A DNA stretch of 64,000 nt, taken from assembly GCF_947179515.1 (NCBI RefSeq), contig NC_067472.1, positions 83,206,291 to 83,270,290 on the forward strand, written 5' to 3'. This stretch comes from Apodemus sylvaticus (lineage: Eukaryota > Chordata > Mammalia > Rodentia > Muridae). A program made the translations under genes and the position numbers. This document shows, piece after piece, positions 1-11,165 of the stretch. Position 1 is the stretch's first letter. Each line of letters begins with the position of its first letter. The notes below the pieces were generated by a model. The model ran no database searches and had not been told where the DNA came from. It saw only the letters and a list, made by a program, of their open reading frames with translations.

Positions 1-664
1 AAATGGGACATATTGCATAGAAATCTATGAATTTTTATTTTCATGTATGCTACGTAGAACCACAGTTTATCAACTTCGAAGTTGACTTCAGCCAGTTTTC
101 ACTGGCAGGGTTTCCAAACTTCCCTGGAAGATGAGCTCACTGGTAGGTCAATGGATTCACAGTCTCTACCCATTTGCTCCACGTGGGGGCTCCTCCAAGA
201 GAGGAGAGAGATAAACCGAAGGGTCAGGGTGTGCTTGGCGTGCTACATGTTTACCCCTTTGTGCTACCCACCAGCCTTAGCAGCTGTAGAGGCATGTGCT
301 GCAGACCATGTCACTGCACATTTCCACAAGAAAACAGAAGCATGACCCACCCAGGGAGGAATGTAGTGGGCTGATGGATGATTCAGTATTGTCCCACCTT
401 GCGCTGAGACGGGGACTCCTTGTCTCACTGGCATCATTCAGAAGGCATCCTCCCTATTTCCCCCATGTTTGCTGTGTCTTTCTGTGCAAGTATGGCCGTT
501 GAGAAAAGGGGATGCAGGTTTTCCCCTTTGCAAGTGCTGAGTTAAATTACTTAAACAGTTTAAAATAAAAAAAACAAAAACATATTCCAAGGGTCACAGG
601 AGAGTTGTCTGTACTGACACTAGCCTCCTTGCTGACTTTTACCATAGAGTTTATATAAAATATT
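1..664. other. Intergenic or intronic sequence without recognised features
   Basis: No exon, repeat family or RNA gene is recognised. For beta-I transcripts this would be intron sequence, since the beta-I exon was not found in the window. Confidence 0.6.
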
Positions 665-885
665 GTGTATTTATTTTTAAAGATGATTTTATGTCATGTG
701 TGTGTGTGCACACACACTCACATACACATCTGCATATGTGGGAAGGCTAGAATAGTGCTGGGGTTTTCTGAAGCTGGAATTATAGACAGCTGTGGGTTGC
801 CTAGTGTGAGTGCTGTGACCCAGGACTCTGCTCTTCTGGAAGAACAGCAAGTACTTGTAACTGTTGAGCCTCCACTCTATACCCA
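665..885 (-). repeat. B3-type SINE remnant with internal TG run
   Basis: The plus strand reads as the reverse complement of a B2/B3 SINE. It has a TG-rich stretch, then text resembling 'gctggaattatagacagctgtgggttgcc' and 'actctgctcttctggaagaacagcaagtact'. The copy is diverged. Confidence 0.6.
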
Positions 886-1131
886 GGGTATTTCATATTT
901 AATAATAAACATGAAATGCACTGACTGAAACAAGGTTCAGATACCCCATGCTATGGGTACAGGACAACAGTGAGATCATCACGCTTGAGATTCACAAATG
1001 GAAAAGTTTCCAATGGCTGTGCAGTCAGGGAGGTAGAATGGAAGGAACGAGATGATGGATGGTATGTTAGTCACTGTGACAAACTCACACAGCGCTCAAA
1101 GGATGGCATGTTTAAAGTTTACTGTTATCTA

Positions 1132-1356
1132 TTTATGTGTGTATGTGTGCGTGTATGTGTGTATGCACATGCATGTATGTGTTTGTGTGTATGTGTGTAT
1201 GTGTATGTATGTGTATGTATGTGTATGCATGTGTATGTGTGTATGTATATGTGTGTATGTGTGTATGCATGTGTGTGTATGTGTGTGTATATGTGTGTAT
1301 GTATGCATGTGTATGTATATGTGTATACGTGTGTGTGTGTGTGTGCACGCGTGCAT
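1132..1356. repeat. (TG)n/(TATG)n simple repeat
   Basis: About 225 bases of mixed TG and TATG dinucleotide and tetranucleotide units. It creates long Cys/Val/Met-rich or His/Thr-rich open frames that are not genes. Confidence 0.95.
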
Positions 1357-1504
1357 TTGCAGGACATAACATGCATGCAGAGTTCAGAGGACAGACTAAG
1401 AATTCATTTTATCCTTCTGCAGTGTGAGTCTTGGGAATCAAGGTTCAATCTTTAGCTTTGGCAGCAGGTAGTTTTACCTCCTGATCTATCTCACCACCGT
1501 CTCA

Positions 1505-1728
1505 CTTTTAAAGGCAAGGTTCCAAGTAGTTCAAGTTGGCCTCAAACTTGCTATGTAGCCAAGGAGGGGATGACCTTGAGTTCCTGATCCTCCTCTGCTT
1601 TCAAAATTCTGGGATTACAGGCATGTACCACCATGCCTAATGTAGGCAGGTTCTGGGGATCAAATCCAGGGTCTCATGCATCAAGCATTCTACCAACCTT
1701 AGCCACCCCCAAACCCAAGAATGTAGCC
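1505..1728 (-). repeat. B4-type SINE (B1-like part plus tRNA-related part)
   Basis: Reverse complement of a composite SINE. A B1-like half runs to 'ctgggattacaggcatgtaccaccatgcc'. It is followed by a tRNA-related half, 'ggggatcaaatccagggtctcatgcat'. Confidence 0.7.
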
Positions 1729-1734
1729 ATTGCT

Positions 1735-3480
1735 TAGTTCTGTTGAATTATTTCCAACTGCCACGCTTCACAGGCTACTGCCCACCATTTGTGGCGGGGT
1801 GGGCAAAGGCATCCAGAGGCCTGCCAGCCATGTGGCCCCACCGCAGCAGGAACCTCTACAATGTGCAAGGATGTGGGAGAGAAAGAGAATTGGAGCAGCC
1901 TGAGCATTATGACGAGAGATGGAACTGGAGAAATGAGGACCTGAGAGGAAACAGACGGTTGTGAGTAGCTGCCCCAGCATGTGAAGTCATGGTGAAGTCC
2001 CAGCCGTGCTGCCACTGGGAGGGTCTGGGTCTGTGGCCATGCAGCAGCAGGGATCTGTGTTACCACTAGAGACCATGTGGACATCCCTTGTGTGGGCTAC
2101 CGCCTGGGACTATGTTGATGTTCAACGGATTGTGCAGAGCTGGCCACTCCTCACTGGCTGTGGTGCTTTGGAGAACTAGCCCCGTTGCAGGATCTTCCAT
2201 GTCCAATCACATTAGGACAGTGGAAGGTTTTTAATTGGACAGGAAAAGGGGAGGCAGAGCTAGGAGTAGTGGGGGGGGGGAGGAGAGAGAAAAGAAAGAA
2301 GGGGGAGAGAGAGAGGAAGAGAGAGGAGAGGGAGGGAGAGGGAGAGAGAGAGAAGTTGCAGGAGGGAAGGAGAGAGAGATGGCTTCGGACGTGGACCTGC
2401 CCTGGCATTTACTAGTCCACAAATATCTAAGTTTTTATAAGGTTAGAAATATTGGGATAAAGCTTTTATCATTATCAATTGGCTCTTAGATTACTATATT
2501 GGCATCTTGTATATTGTGATATTATTGATTCATAAATCTGATTGGTTAATTAAGCCTTTAAGAGTTTTGATTTACTTGGTTACTGGAGTGTGGGTCCACC
2601 GAGGGCAGAGACGGAACACACCTGGGATGCTGTGGGAGCTGGGCTGGGAGAGACCAGCTCAGCAGCAGCGAGATTGGCTGGCTCCCAGCGGGATCCTGCT
2701 GGACATGGCTTGTGGCGTGGCGGCATAGGAGAGTTGGAGGGATCTTTTTTTTTAATATTTCCTACAAGTCCCCACTTCTCACCAGGCAGGCAGCACTCAA
2801 GAGAACAGCCCTCCCTTCACCTGGGCAGCACAGCAGGGCAGGCAGGAGAGCTGGTCTTGGGGGTCATAAGAGCCGGAGAGCAGGAAGGCCCTGCACCTTG
2901 CTTGGGCTGCACAGTAGAGCTGGCCCTGGTGGAGGGGACAAAGGTGAGCTGACCCCCTTGTCGCTCTACCACCTCACCACCTGCAGCAGGCAGGAGAGCT
3001 GGCCCCAGATTTGTAAGAACCAGAGAGCTTGTCAGCTGTAGCACTTGGGAGAGCAGGCCCTGCACTTCATCTGAGCAGCACAGTTGAGGTAGCTCTGGTG
3101 AAGTGGGTGTGGTTGAGCCAGCCCCAGGGCATGAAAGAGGGAGAGTTGGCCCTTCCTCTTGCCAGCTGTGGCATTAGGTGAGCTAGCCTGGGCAGTGCTG
3201 GAGAGCTTGCCCTGGGTGGCATGGGTGTGGGAGAACTGGCTGACTGACCAACTCAACTACCACCCAGGCTCAGATCCAGGGCTTTGAGTTGGCCCACTGC
3301 AACATCTCTCTCATCTCTGATCTGCTGGAGCTCATGAAAGGGCCGGTGCTGCAGATCCAAAGCTGCAGTTTCTCCATGACACCGGGGCAACAACAGGATA
3401 ATCAAGAGGGAGTTCCGGGTGAGGATCCAGCATTGATGGGTGTAGCAGAAGCCAGAGGCCTCGAACCAGACCAATGACTC
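1735..3480. repeat. GC-rich rodent interspersed repeat, family not determined
   Basis: This block looks like one repetitive element. It has GC-rich ends, a purine tract at about 2255-2370, an AT-rich middle at about 2400-2600, and a degenerate internal repeat from about 2760 to 3250 built on 'gagagctggccctg'. That core recurs, with variation, near 2849, 2916, 2995, 3052, 3142, 3210 and 3231. I recall similar text as repetitive in mouse DNA but cannot name the family. No intact frame is present. Confidence 0.45.
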
Positions 3481-4110
3481 ACTGTAACGAGCATTTGCAA
3501 GTAAAGATGTGTGCACAAAAGGGTACACCGTGGGAAACCTGCTACAGCTTCCACCATAGTGGTTTTTTTTTAATGTTTTATTCATTTTTTTTTATTTTCT
3601 TTTGGGGAGCAGAGGTTGTACCGGCAGAAGGTGGTTACAAAGGAACTGGGAGGTGACTGGGATTGGGGTGCAGGATGCAAATCTCACAAAGATATCATTA
3701 AAAAGGTTTTTTTTAAAAAAAGAAGTGAAAAAAGTTATTGCCACATGGAAAGATAACCCCAATTTTTGCCATTTTTTTTTACTATTTCTTTTTAGCCTTC
3801 CCCCAAATTTGAAAGCCCACTAAATTAATATGAGATGCCCCATTTTAAATGGGTATAATAATTTCAATGCAAATAAAATCAATGCTAGTGAAGGGCACTC
3901 TTCACACGGCAATGTCATGTTGTGCTCCTCCCATCTGTAATGCCGTATGTTTAAAAACAGACACGTACACAAGAGGACTTGCATATATGAATTCAGTTTA
4001 ATCATACCCAATTCTTAAACAAAAAGTTTCCTCCAAGAGACAAGAGTTCACAGTAACTGCAAAGCTTACTCACAACTTTTAAAAATACCAGTCAATGCTT
4101 AGGTAGCATT
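3481..4110. other. A/T-rich sequence without recognised features
   Basis: Contains T and A homopolymer runs near 3565-3600 and 3700-3790. No coding or RNA feature is recognised. Confidence 0.5.
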
Positions 4111-4310
4111 NNNNNNNNNNNNNNNNNNNNNNNNNNNNNNNNNNNNNNNNNNNNNNNNNNNNNNNNNNNNNNNNNNNNNNNNNNNNNNNNNNNNNNNNNN
4201 NNNNNNNNNNNNNNNNNNNNNNNNNNNNNNNNNNNNNNNNNNNNNNNNNNNNNNNNNNNNNNNNNNNNNNNNNNNNNNNNNNNNNNNNNNNNNNNNNNNN
4301 NNNNNNNNNN
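4111..4310. other. Assembly gap of 200 N
   Basis: Exactly 200 N, probably a placeholder of arbitrary length. The right flank is a pyrimidine tetranucleotide repeat, which may be why the assembly broke here. Confidence 0.99.
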
Positions 4311-4327
4311 GTAACCTGGCCAGCCTG

Positions 4328-4385
4328 CTTCCCTCCCTCCCTCCTTTCCTCCCTCCCTCCCTGCCTGCCTGCCTGCCTGCCTGCA
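4328..4385. repeat. (CCTC)n/(CTGC)n simple repeat at gap edge
   Basis: Short tract of CCCTCC and then CTGCCTGC units directly after the gap. It may be the visible end of a longer array hidden in the gap. Confidence 0.85.
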
Positions 4386-5099
4386 GGAATCACTCACTAG
4401 CTTGAGACAGGTTCTACCAGAGAATGTGAATGCTGGCGACTCTTTGATGTGCTGGCCTCTCCAGGGCTCCTGTATGCCTATTCACCCTTCCCAATCTCAC
4501 CTCACCTGTCTGGAGAAGGCAAAGCTGATGTCCCTGTCTCCCATTGTTGGACATATGAGAAAGTCAGGGCACAGGTCAGTGAAGGGAGTTGCCCAAGCCT
4601 GTGCAGGGGTTGGAGATTTATATCTGACCACATAGCAGCTGATAATTGCCTCTTTATAACTGCTCTGGCTGGAGAGGAAGACTGTAGACTGTTTTCACAG
4701 TGCCTGGGATTCCTAGCTACAGGTAGGTGCCTGGCTGAAGCCAAGGGTGTGTTACAGGAGAGTTCGTTGGCTGATTCACTTTGATCAATCTCAGTAGGTT
4801 TAGCCCCTAATGGAGATTGGCTGATAAGATTTTCCTGTTGCTAGGCAATAACCTAAATCGTTCTGGATGCTCCCTTGTGACAGCTACTTCCTATTGGGGT
4901 ATCCAAGTCGGGTTATGGGACTGAGGGAGACAAATTGGCATCAGGCAGTCATGTGGAAGAGAGTAGGTATAGAAGACAAGGCTAAGGCTACTCATGAAGG
5001 TGTCTCCTATGTGGTGGGTCATCCCTTGTGGTATCCTGTCCATATTGAGTTTTTGTGGAGGGTTCTAGGCTTGGGTACGCCATGATGTTACTTTCTGCA
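4386..5099. other. Sequence without recognised features
   Basis: No exon, SINE or simple repeat is recognised here on either strand. Confidence 0.5.
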
Positions 5100-5335
5100 T
5101 CCAGAGGGAAGCTCGGACGCCTTCGCCTTCTGTCTCTTTAATACTGCTCTCCCATTTCTGATCCTATAAGCCACATGTTTGCACCGCCCTCAGCTTCTGT
5201 ACTTTTACTGCTTTGGGGAATTTGCATTGTTTTTCTCCTTTAGGGCAAGGTCCTTGTCTGTTCCTGTGCTATTTTGTTTCCAATGCTACTGAGCACACAA
5301 ATAGGTTGTTCTTAAGTACTCATCAGATCAATAAA
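5100..5335 (+). repeat. L2-like LINE 3' end
   Basis: Diverged text follows the L2 3' end pattern: 'agggcaaggtccttgtctgttcctgtgctattttg' followed by 'gagcacacaaataggttgtt' and an 'aataaag' tail. Confidence 0.55.
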
Positions 5336-5958
5336 GAAGACTTCCTTAAGGGGGTGCTTCCTTGCTTCTCCTAATTCCTGAGGCAGATTCCTCTTCACAT
5401 TGAAGCAAAATGATGGAAGCTACAAGGCTTGGTGTAGTCAGGAGAAGAGCAGCTCTGGGAACAGAAAACATGTAGCTCCTCTTTTGGAGTCTCTTTCTAC
5501 ACAGTCATCCTATCCTGAGAGCATGTGGCAGAACTTCCCTTCCTACCAGCTCCAACTTTGGAAGCCCTTTTTTCATTTGCTGTGCTTCAGTAAGCCATAT
5601 GTTCCAAATAAGGCTTCCTTTTAATGGGTTTCATCTCATGTGTGGACCTTCCCAGAAAAATTCTCCAGGATTTTGCCAAACAATGTTGGGAGGGAATGGG
5701 CTCCTTTGTCATGACAATTCTTTCGGGAACTGCATCTGAAGCTGCCTGAGACCTGAAACACCCATCCTAGGAAGAGTGTTAATTCCACTGGCCTGCTTTG
5801 GGTCTATTATGGCCCTATCCTTTTTTAGAGGAGGAAATCAGCCAGAAATGTATGAAATTTAAAAGTGGATCCTTGGCTCCAGACATATGATTGGTCACAG
5901 TTCACAGCAGCTTTAGTTAGATTTCTTTTAGGTTTTTCTCCTTCAGTTCTCCCAGAAG

Positions 5959-5961
<3 letters not shown>

Positions 5962-6007
<46 letters not shown>

Positions 6008-6008
6008 T

Positions 6009-6062
<54 letters not shown>
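5962..6062. repeat. (TG)n(GA)n compound microsatellite
   Basis: About 43 bases of TG run directly into about 58 bases of GA. The GA part is a pure polypurine tract on the plus strand. Confidence 0.97.
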
Positions 6063-6065
<3 letters not shown>

Positions 6066-6514
6066 TAAGCCTGTTTCAGACTGGCTAGAGGGATCAGAAT
6101 GTGACCAGCAAGGGTCACATGATTCCATCAGCAGTGCTTTAAAAGGGAGTGGCATCCCCCCCCCTCCCCAGGGCCTACTGATAGCAGAGTGACAGACACA
6201 AGAAGAACTGACACTGAAATGGAGCTTGTGTCCTTGGCCTTCTAGAAGAGTCTATTCCACCTCTCTCTTTCCCTGTCCCTGTAGTATGCGATTGCTGTAG
6301 AAATCTAGGTGGAGAGGATGCCTTCAGCTTCAAACTATGGTCTATCAAGAGACTAAGAAGCTGCAAAGACCTCCAGCAGAAGGTTTTCTTAATAAGCTCA
6401 GAGACTCTAGACAACAGCATGCTTTCAATTACTTATTTTGTGGCCATCTTTCCACAGATTACAGTATGCTGGGGAAAGAGGGAGAAGGGGATGAACTGCA
6501 TCTTTATTATTTCT

Positions 6515-6600
6515 CACCAGGATCCTGGCACCCAGCCTGGCACCCAGCCTGGCACCCAGCCTGGCACATGGTTGGTGCTCAATAAATACTCCTTGAATGG
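6515..6600 (+). repeat. L2/MIR-type tail with a 12 bp tandem expansion
   Basis: The unit CCTGGCACCCAG occurs three times in a row (6524-6559) plus a partial fourth. It sits just before 'ggttggtgctcaataaatact', the usual end of mammal-wide L2/MIR elements. Confidence 0.75.
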
Positions 6601-6895
6601 ATGGAGGATGCATAAATGGATGGACGCAAAACTAAATTATTTCTTTTGTGGATAAAATTTGAAAATATTTCATAGAGATCTGTTTCTTGGCTTCCTCTGA
6701 TCTAGAGCACTGGTGGAAGAGGCAGCAGTGGGAGGTCTGCTTCATGATTCAATACTTCCACAGAAGCTTCTCTGACCAACCCTCATCAAGCTATGCTAAG
6801 CGAACAGACACTTTGGCTTGAGTATCTATTTGTGACAACTAAGAACCTTAAAACATAATGGTAAGAATCTGAAAATGTAAAGAGTAATGTATATA

Positions 6896-6913
6896 TTTAC
6901 ATATATATATATA

Positions 6914-6950
<37 letters not shown>

Positions 6951-6985
6951 CATCCATCCATCCATCTATTCATCTGCCCATCCTT
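6896..6985. repeat. (AT)n, (CTAT)n and (CATC)n simple repeat
   Basis: An AT run, then about ten CTAT units, then CATC units grading into CATT and CTTC variants. Confidence 0.95.
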
Positions 6986-8014
6986 CCTTCCTACACTGTT
7001 TTCTAAGGTTGTCTCATATCACTTGCCAATGGCCCACTGTGGCTTTTGTTCTGAGCATATGTTCAAGGCCTTGTGACCAACTGACCAGATGAAAGACCCT
7101 ACATAACTTTCCTGGGAGTGGACATGTGACTCAGAGATGTTTGTTTTGTTACAGAACATAGTCCTGTGTCATTGGCCAGGATACTTGTGTTTGTATTACC
7201 ACTGATCAGCCAAGCAGAAAATTATTTCTGTTCTTCAGATGCCAATTGCCCCAATAACAGCAGGACTGCCCTGGTCTCTTTCAGTAGCTAACATCATAAG
7301 ATTGTCAGGATAAGTTTGCTTCACATAATCTAGCAGGACATGACCTAAGCTTAAAGCTGAGTTGCTAAGAGGCCAGGAAAGAATGAACTATAAGGATCTT
7401 TGCCTTGGAAGAACCCCAAGGCATAGTCTTCTTAAAGATGAGACGGTATACTTCAAGGACACTGGTCTTTTGGAAGTTTCTGTGTGATCTCTCAGAAGCA
7501 CTGGAGGACCCAGACATCTTTTGACCTGTGTAAAGAATTCTCCTCAAGACTGTATGCGAGGAGCAAGGTGCTAAGAGGTAGGCAAGGGTAAGGGACCACC
7601 TGCTGTGCCCATCTGTTCAGGGAGAAATGAAGTCTTTGCTGTACCAAGGGCTCGCTTGGACTTCTTTCGGGGAGCTCACTGAGTTGCTTGCTCAAGGATG
7701 CTAACATCTGTAAGAGTGGTGATTTTGATGAGAAGCTTAAGGGCCTTGGGAATGTTCCTAGCCTGATTCTGATGGGAACGTGGTCTCTGAAGTCTGATGG
7801 TGTGGGAAGCTCCAGCCTGTCTATCCTACCCCATTTCCGGACATCAGGCATCCATGAACAGTCTCCAGACCCTACTCTCGGGCTGGTTAATGCTGAGGCT
7901 ATTAAAGATCCAGCTTTAGCCCCTTTCTCCTGAGTTTCTTCTTTAGACCCTACTCTGTAGGTCCCTCATTATTCAAAGGGAACAGTTTTCTTTGAAATAG
8001 AATTTCTTCTCTCT

Positions 8015-8017
8015 TTT

Positions 8018-8093
<76 letters not shown>

Positions 8094-8094
8094 T
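8015..8094. repeat. (CTTT)n microsatellite
   Basis: About 80 bases of nearly perfect CTTT units, a pure pyrimidine tract on the plus strand. A second, T-rich pyrimidine stretch follows at about 8399-8440. Confidence 0.97.
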
Positions 8095-8763
8095 TGTATC
8101 TTGATGCTAGGAGAAAAATATCAGAACAGATACCAAAGTGCAGATAAACATTCTCACAAACATCTTGCAAAATGATATCATACTGAAGAATGCACTCGTC
8201 ATGGTTTGGAGAGATGGTGTCTTTCTCAGAGCAAACAATTACTTCTCCAATACCAGTGGGACAACTAGACAAATCCCCTCCCCAGGGGCACAAGTCTGCT
8301 GGGCTCCATAGCCATCTTCTTGGTTGAACAAAGCAGAGGCCATTACGGTTAATTAACATCTGGACACAGATCTGAAAGCACGTGTAACAAAGTGAGTATT
8401 TTTTTCTTTTTCTTTTTTTTTCTTTCTTTTTTTTCCCTTTTTTTGCATTTCAATGATGACAGAAATAAAAAGCAAGTAACATTTGAAATGTAATGTAGAA
8501 TCAGGGTCCTTTGGGACCTGGCTAGAGTGACCATGTGGTTTCAGGAACAGTGCCAAATGTCATTCTTGAGTAGTTTGGGGGTGAGGATACCACTATCAGA
8601 CATACAGTGTTAGAGACTACAGCAAGGTGACAGCACCCAAGCTGGTTGCCTTTTGACCCTGGAACTGCTTTTAGATGGAAACTTGTCTAAAAGCGCATTC
8701 CTTTTTTCCCCCCAGGACTTAGATAATCTTCTTAACATCGAGTTAAAAAAAATAAAAATAAAA

Positions 8764-8769
8764 TTTATT
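8764..8769 (-). terminator. Candidate polyadenylation signal AATAAA for the beta-II transcript
   Basis: AATAAA occurs on the minus strand about 520 bases after the stop codon, followed by a T-rich stretch that could act as the downstream element. The region is A/T-rich, so a chance hexamer is likely. No transcript end can be seen from sequence alone. Confidence 0.25.
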
Positions 8770-9286
8770 TTTAGCATGTTCTTTTCAAAGCTCTACTGCC
8801 TCCAGAACAGGCAGCGTGGAGGGATTCCCTCTAGGGCAAAGCAGCCATATACTTGGATTCAAGCCAAGCTCCCAGCCTGGAAAGTGGAAGGATATTGCTA
8901 GCATTTGGCTCATCTATCCATTGTGTAGGGAGGATGTAGACTGGAGGGTGGGGGTAAAGATGGCGGTGCAGGGGACCAGGGAGGAAAGCAAGCATTTTCT
9001 CTCCCCTGGGGACCTATGAGCCAGCCGGCATGCTAGGGATGCACATAGTAGGAGGACTCTGAGCGTGTCTCAATTATGCAGCACTTTCTACATACCACCT
9101 GCATAATTTCATCTCCTCGAGATGCTCCAAACTACTTGAAGACATTTGGGTTCTGAAACATGGCCACTCTAGCCTCATCAGAAAAGAAAACACGGATGTA
9201 ACTCGGCAATGAAAAAGAAAAAATGTCACCATGACAGCTGTTGCACTTGAATGACAGAAATGAAGGACGGAGGTCTACGGATCTAC
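8764..9286 (-). other. Probable beginning of the Prkcb beta-II 3' UTR
   Basis: This is the sequence directly downstream of the beta-II stop codon. It is repeat-poor and has no long open frame. The first good polyadenylation hexamer I see on the minus strand is at 8769-8764, which would give a 3' UTR of about 520 bases. Longer transcripts are quite possible, so the low end is only a guess. Confidence 0.4.
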
Positions 9287-9445
9287 TTAGCTCTTGACTT
9301 CAGGTTTTAAAAATTCAGAGTTAACAAAGGAAAATCCTTCGAATTCTGATTGGTCAATATTCCTGATGACTTCCTGGTCAGGAGGTGTTAGGACTGGTGG
9401 ATGGCGGGTGAAAAACCGGTCGAAGTTTTCAGCGTTTCGCCCACA
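9287..9445 (-). CDS. Prkcb: Prkcb beta-II-specific terminal coding exon
   Basis: This alternative C-terminal exon encodes 52 residues and a TAA stop, in phase 0 after a CTCTCATAG acceptor. It begins CGRNAENFDRFFTRHPPVLT and ends in SEFLKPEVKS. That is the PKC-beta-II tail (Cys622-Ser673), not beta-I. Known regulatory sites are present: the turn-motif Thr641 in HPPVLTPPD and the hydrophobic-motif Ser660 in FEGFSFVNSEF. In this family both are phosphorylated during maturation and stabilise the kinase, and the beta-II tail directs a location and partners different from beta-I. The exon lies 25.2 kb downstream of the last shared exon. The beta-I tail exon was searched for by its expected terminal motif on the minus strand of 1-9286 and was not seen. 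Confidence 0.98.
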   Translation of the reverse strand, partial: CGRNAENFDRFFTRHPPVLTPPDQEVIRNIDQSEFEGFSFVNSEFLKPEVKS

Positions 9446-10261
9446 CTATGAGAGGGGAGAAAAGAACTTGTGGTGGGTGGGAAAAAAAACAAAACAAAAC
9501 CAAAATCCAAAATAAATAAGAACTGAACAGAACCGGGTGTGGTTTTCCTTCAATCCCTTCCCTTCCAGAAACGCAGAGGCTGTTTCAATGAGCCAGAATG
9601 AGAGCAATGGAAAACGCAGAATTCTCATGACCTTTGCTTCTTGACCTTGGGCTCCCAGCCTCTGGGTGCTGAAGCTCTTAGGTCACTCCTGGTTTCCTTT
9701 TGGGAAGTCAGGAAATGTAATCAAAAGGCATGAGGAGGTGGGGCTGGCAGCATGTGGCATTTCCCCACCACATCACCCCCCCACTCCCCCATGAGTCAAA
9801 CAAGGCCATCTGTTGAAAGACATGGGATTAAGGTACTTCCCATCTTTAATGGGTGTCAGATGTCAAATAATGACCCATTCATACATCACCTGGCAGGCTC
9901 AACATCTCTAGCAGCAGGTCCCTTAAAGTGCCCTCTGGCTGCTCTTGATCAGGAGCTATAAGTGCTTCTAGCTCAACAGAATATAGTTTTCAAACATCGG
10001 TCAATGGAGGAAGAACCCAAACATAAGATCTCAGTGTCACCACAAAGTCCTGGATAGCTGGATTAATCACTGACCCAATAAAGGTTCCAGAAGGTCAAGA
10101 CAAGCGCTCTCTCTCCAAATATGAAGACCTGGTGTGGGAGGAAATTCACACGCACGCGCTAAACTCCCGCCTAAGGAGAGGAGAGGAGTTACTACATCGG
10201 AGTTCTTCCCAGCAAAGCCCCCGTGGACAGACACCCTCAGGATTCTAGTGTCTACAGGAGG

Positions 10262-10530
10262 TGTTGTGGTTTGAATGTGCAGTGTCTCCCATGTGTGTGA
10301 GGGTTCAGATACTTGCTCACCGCTCAGCTGATGAGACTGTTTTGGAAAGTTTTGATATGCTTAGGAGGTGGAGCTTTGCCGGAGGAAGTGAGTTTCTAGA
10401 TGCAGGCTTTGAGGTGTCGTACTCTGGCAGTAGTACTTCCTGAATGCTCACTGCTTCCCGGCTGCTGAGGCATTGTGACCAGCCACCTCAGACTCCTGCT
10501 GCTTATCAGGCATTTGATTGCAATGATGAG
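10262..10530 (+). repeat. ORR1-type MaLR LTR fragment
   Basis: Begins 'gttgtggtttgaatgtgcag' and continues 'cttaggaggtggagctttgcc', which matches the start of ORR1-type MaLR LTRs. The 3' part is diverged, and it gives way near 10530 to a MIR-like sequence. Confidence 0.65.
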
Positions 10531-10619
10531 GAAAGTAAGTTAGGCAGGAAGCAACATCAATCTAATTCTATTACAGTAGCAGTCATACTAATGGTGGCTG
10601 ATCTGTATTGTGTGTTTGC

Positions 10620-11165
10620 CACAGCTGGGCACCCAGCAGAAGAAGACTTCATCAATATTATCTTATTTAACCCTCTCAATGGCCTTATATCATTGCTATG
10701 ACTTTATTGAATGTGGAGTTATATAGTTGAGTGATTGGTCTCCAGCTGCAGATACTAACGAGAGGTCATAGAATCTTTGGGATTGTGGCTTAGCAAGTAG
10801 AAGTGGGTCACTGGGGGAAGGACTTGAAAATGCTACCCACTTCTGCTTACGTCTCCACGCTCTGCCTCCAGCCCACCATGATGTAACCTTACACTGCTGC
10901 TCCATGTCTTCCAGATCAAGGTGAACCAATATCCTCATAAATTGTGGATCAAAGCAGACCTTTCCTCCCTTAAACTGCTTCTACCAGCGATTTATCATAG
11001 TTTCAAAAAAAAGTAACTAATATAAATATTATCTCCCATTTCACAGATGAGGAAACTAAGGCCAGGAATTCATCTGCTCAAGGCCAAACTGCTAGCAATC
11101 ACGATGCGAGAAGTGGAGCTGTATCCACCTACTATCAGAGCCAGGGTCTCTGTCTCCATGTTTAC
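10620..11165 (-). repeat. MIR split by a second MaLR LTR
   Basis: The left half of a reverse-complement MIR ('attatcttatttaaccctctcaatggcc', about 10655-10690) resumes at about 11028 as 'attatctcccatttcacagatgaggaaactaagg'. Between them lies MaLR-like text ending 'gcagacctttcctcccttaaactg' and 'gtaactaatat'. This is a nested insertion. Confidence 0.65.

Noticed and set aside
1125..1455. Cys/Val-rich and His/Thr-rich frames
   Set aside because: They are translations of the TG/TATG simple repeat. The same applies at 25400-25500, 29800-29900, 32300-32700 and 37400-37640.
2935..2965. Plus-strand text resembling part of the PKC-beta-I tail exon ('gagctgacccccttg')
   Set aside because: It is on the wrong strand and the flanking codons do not continue the beta-I tail. 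Chance similarity inside a repeat.
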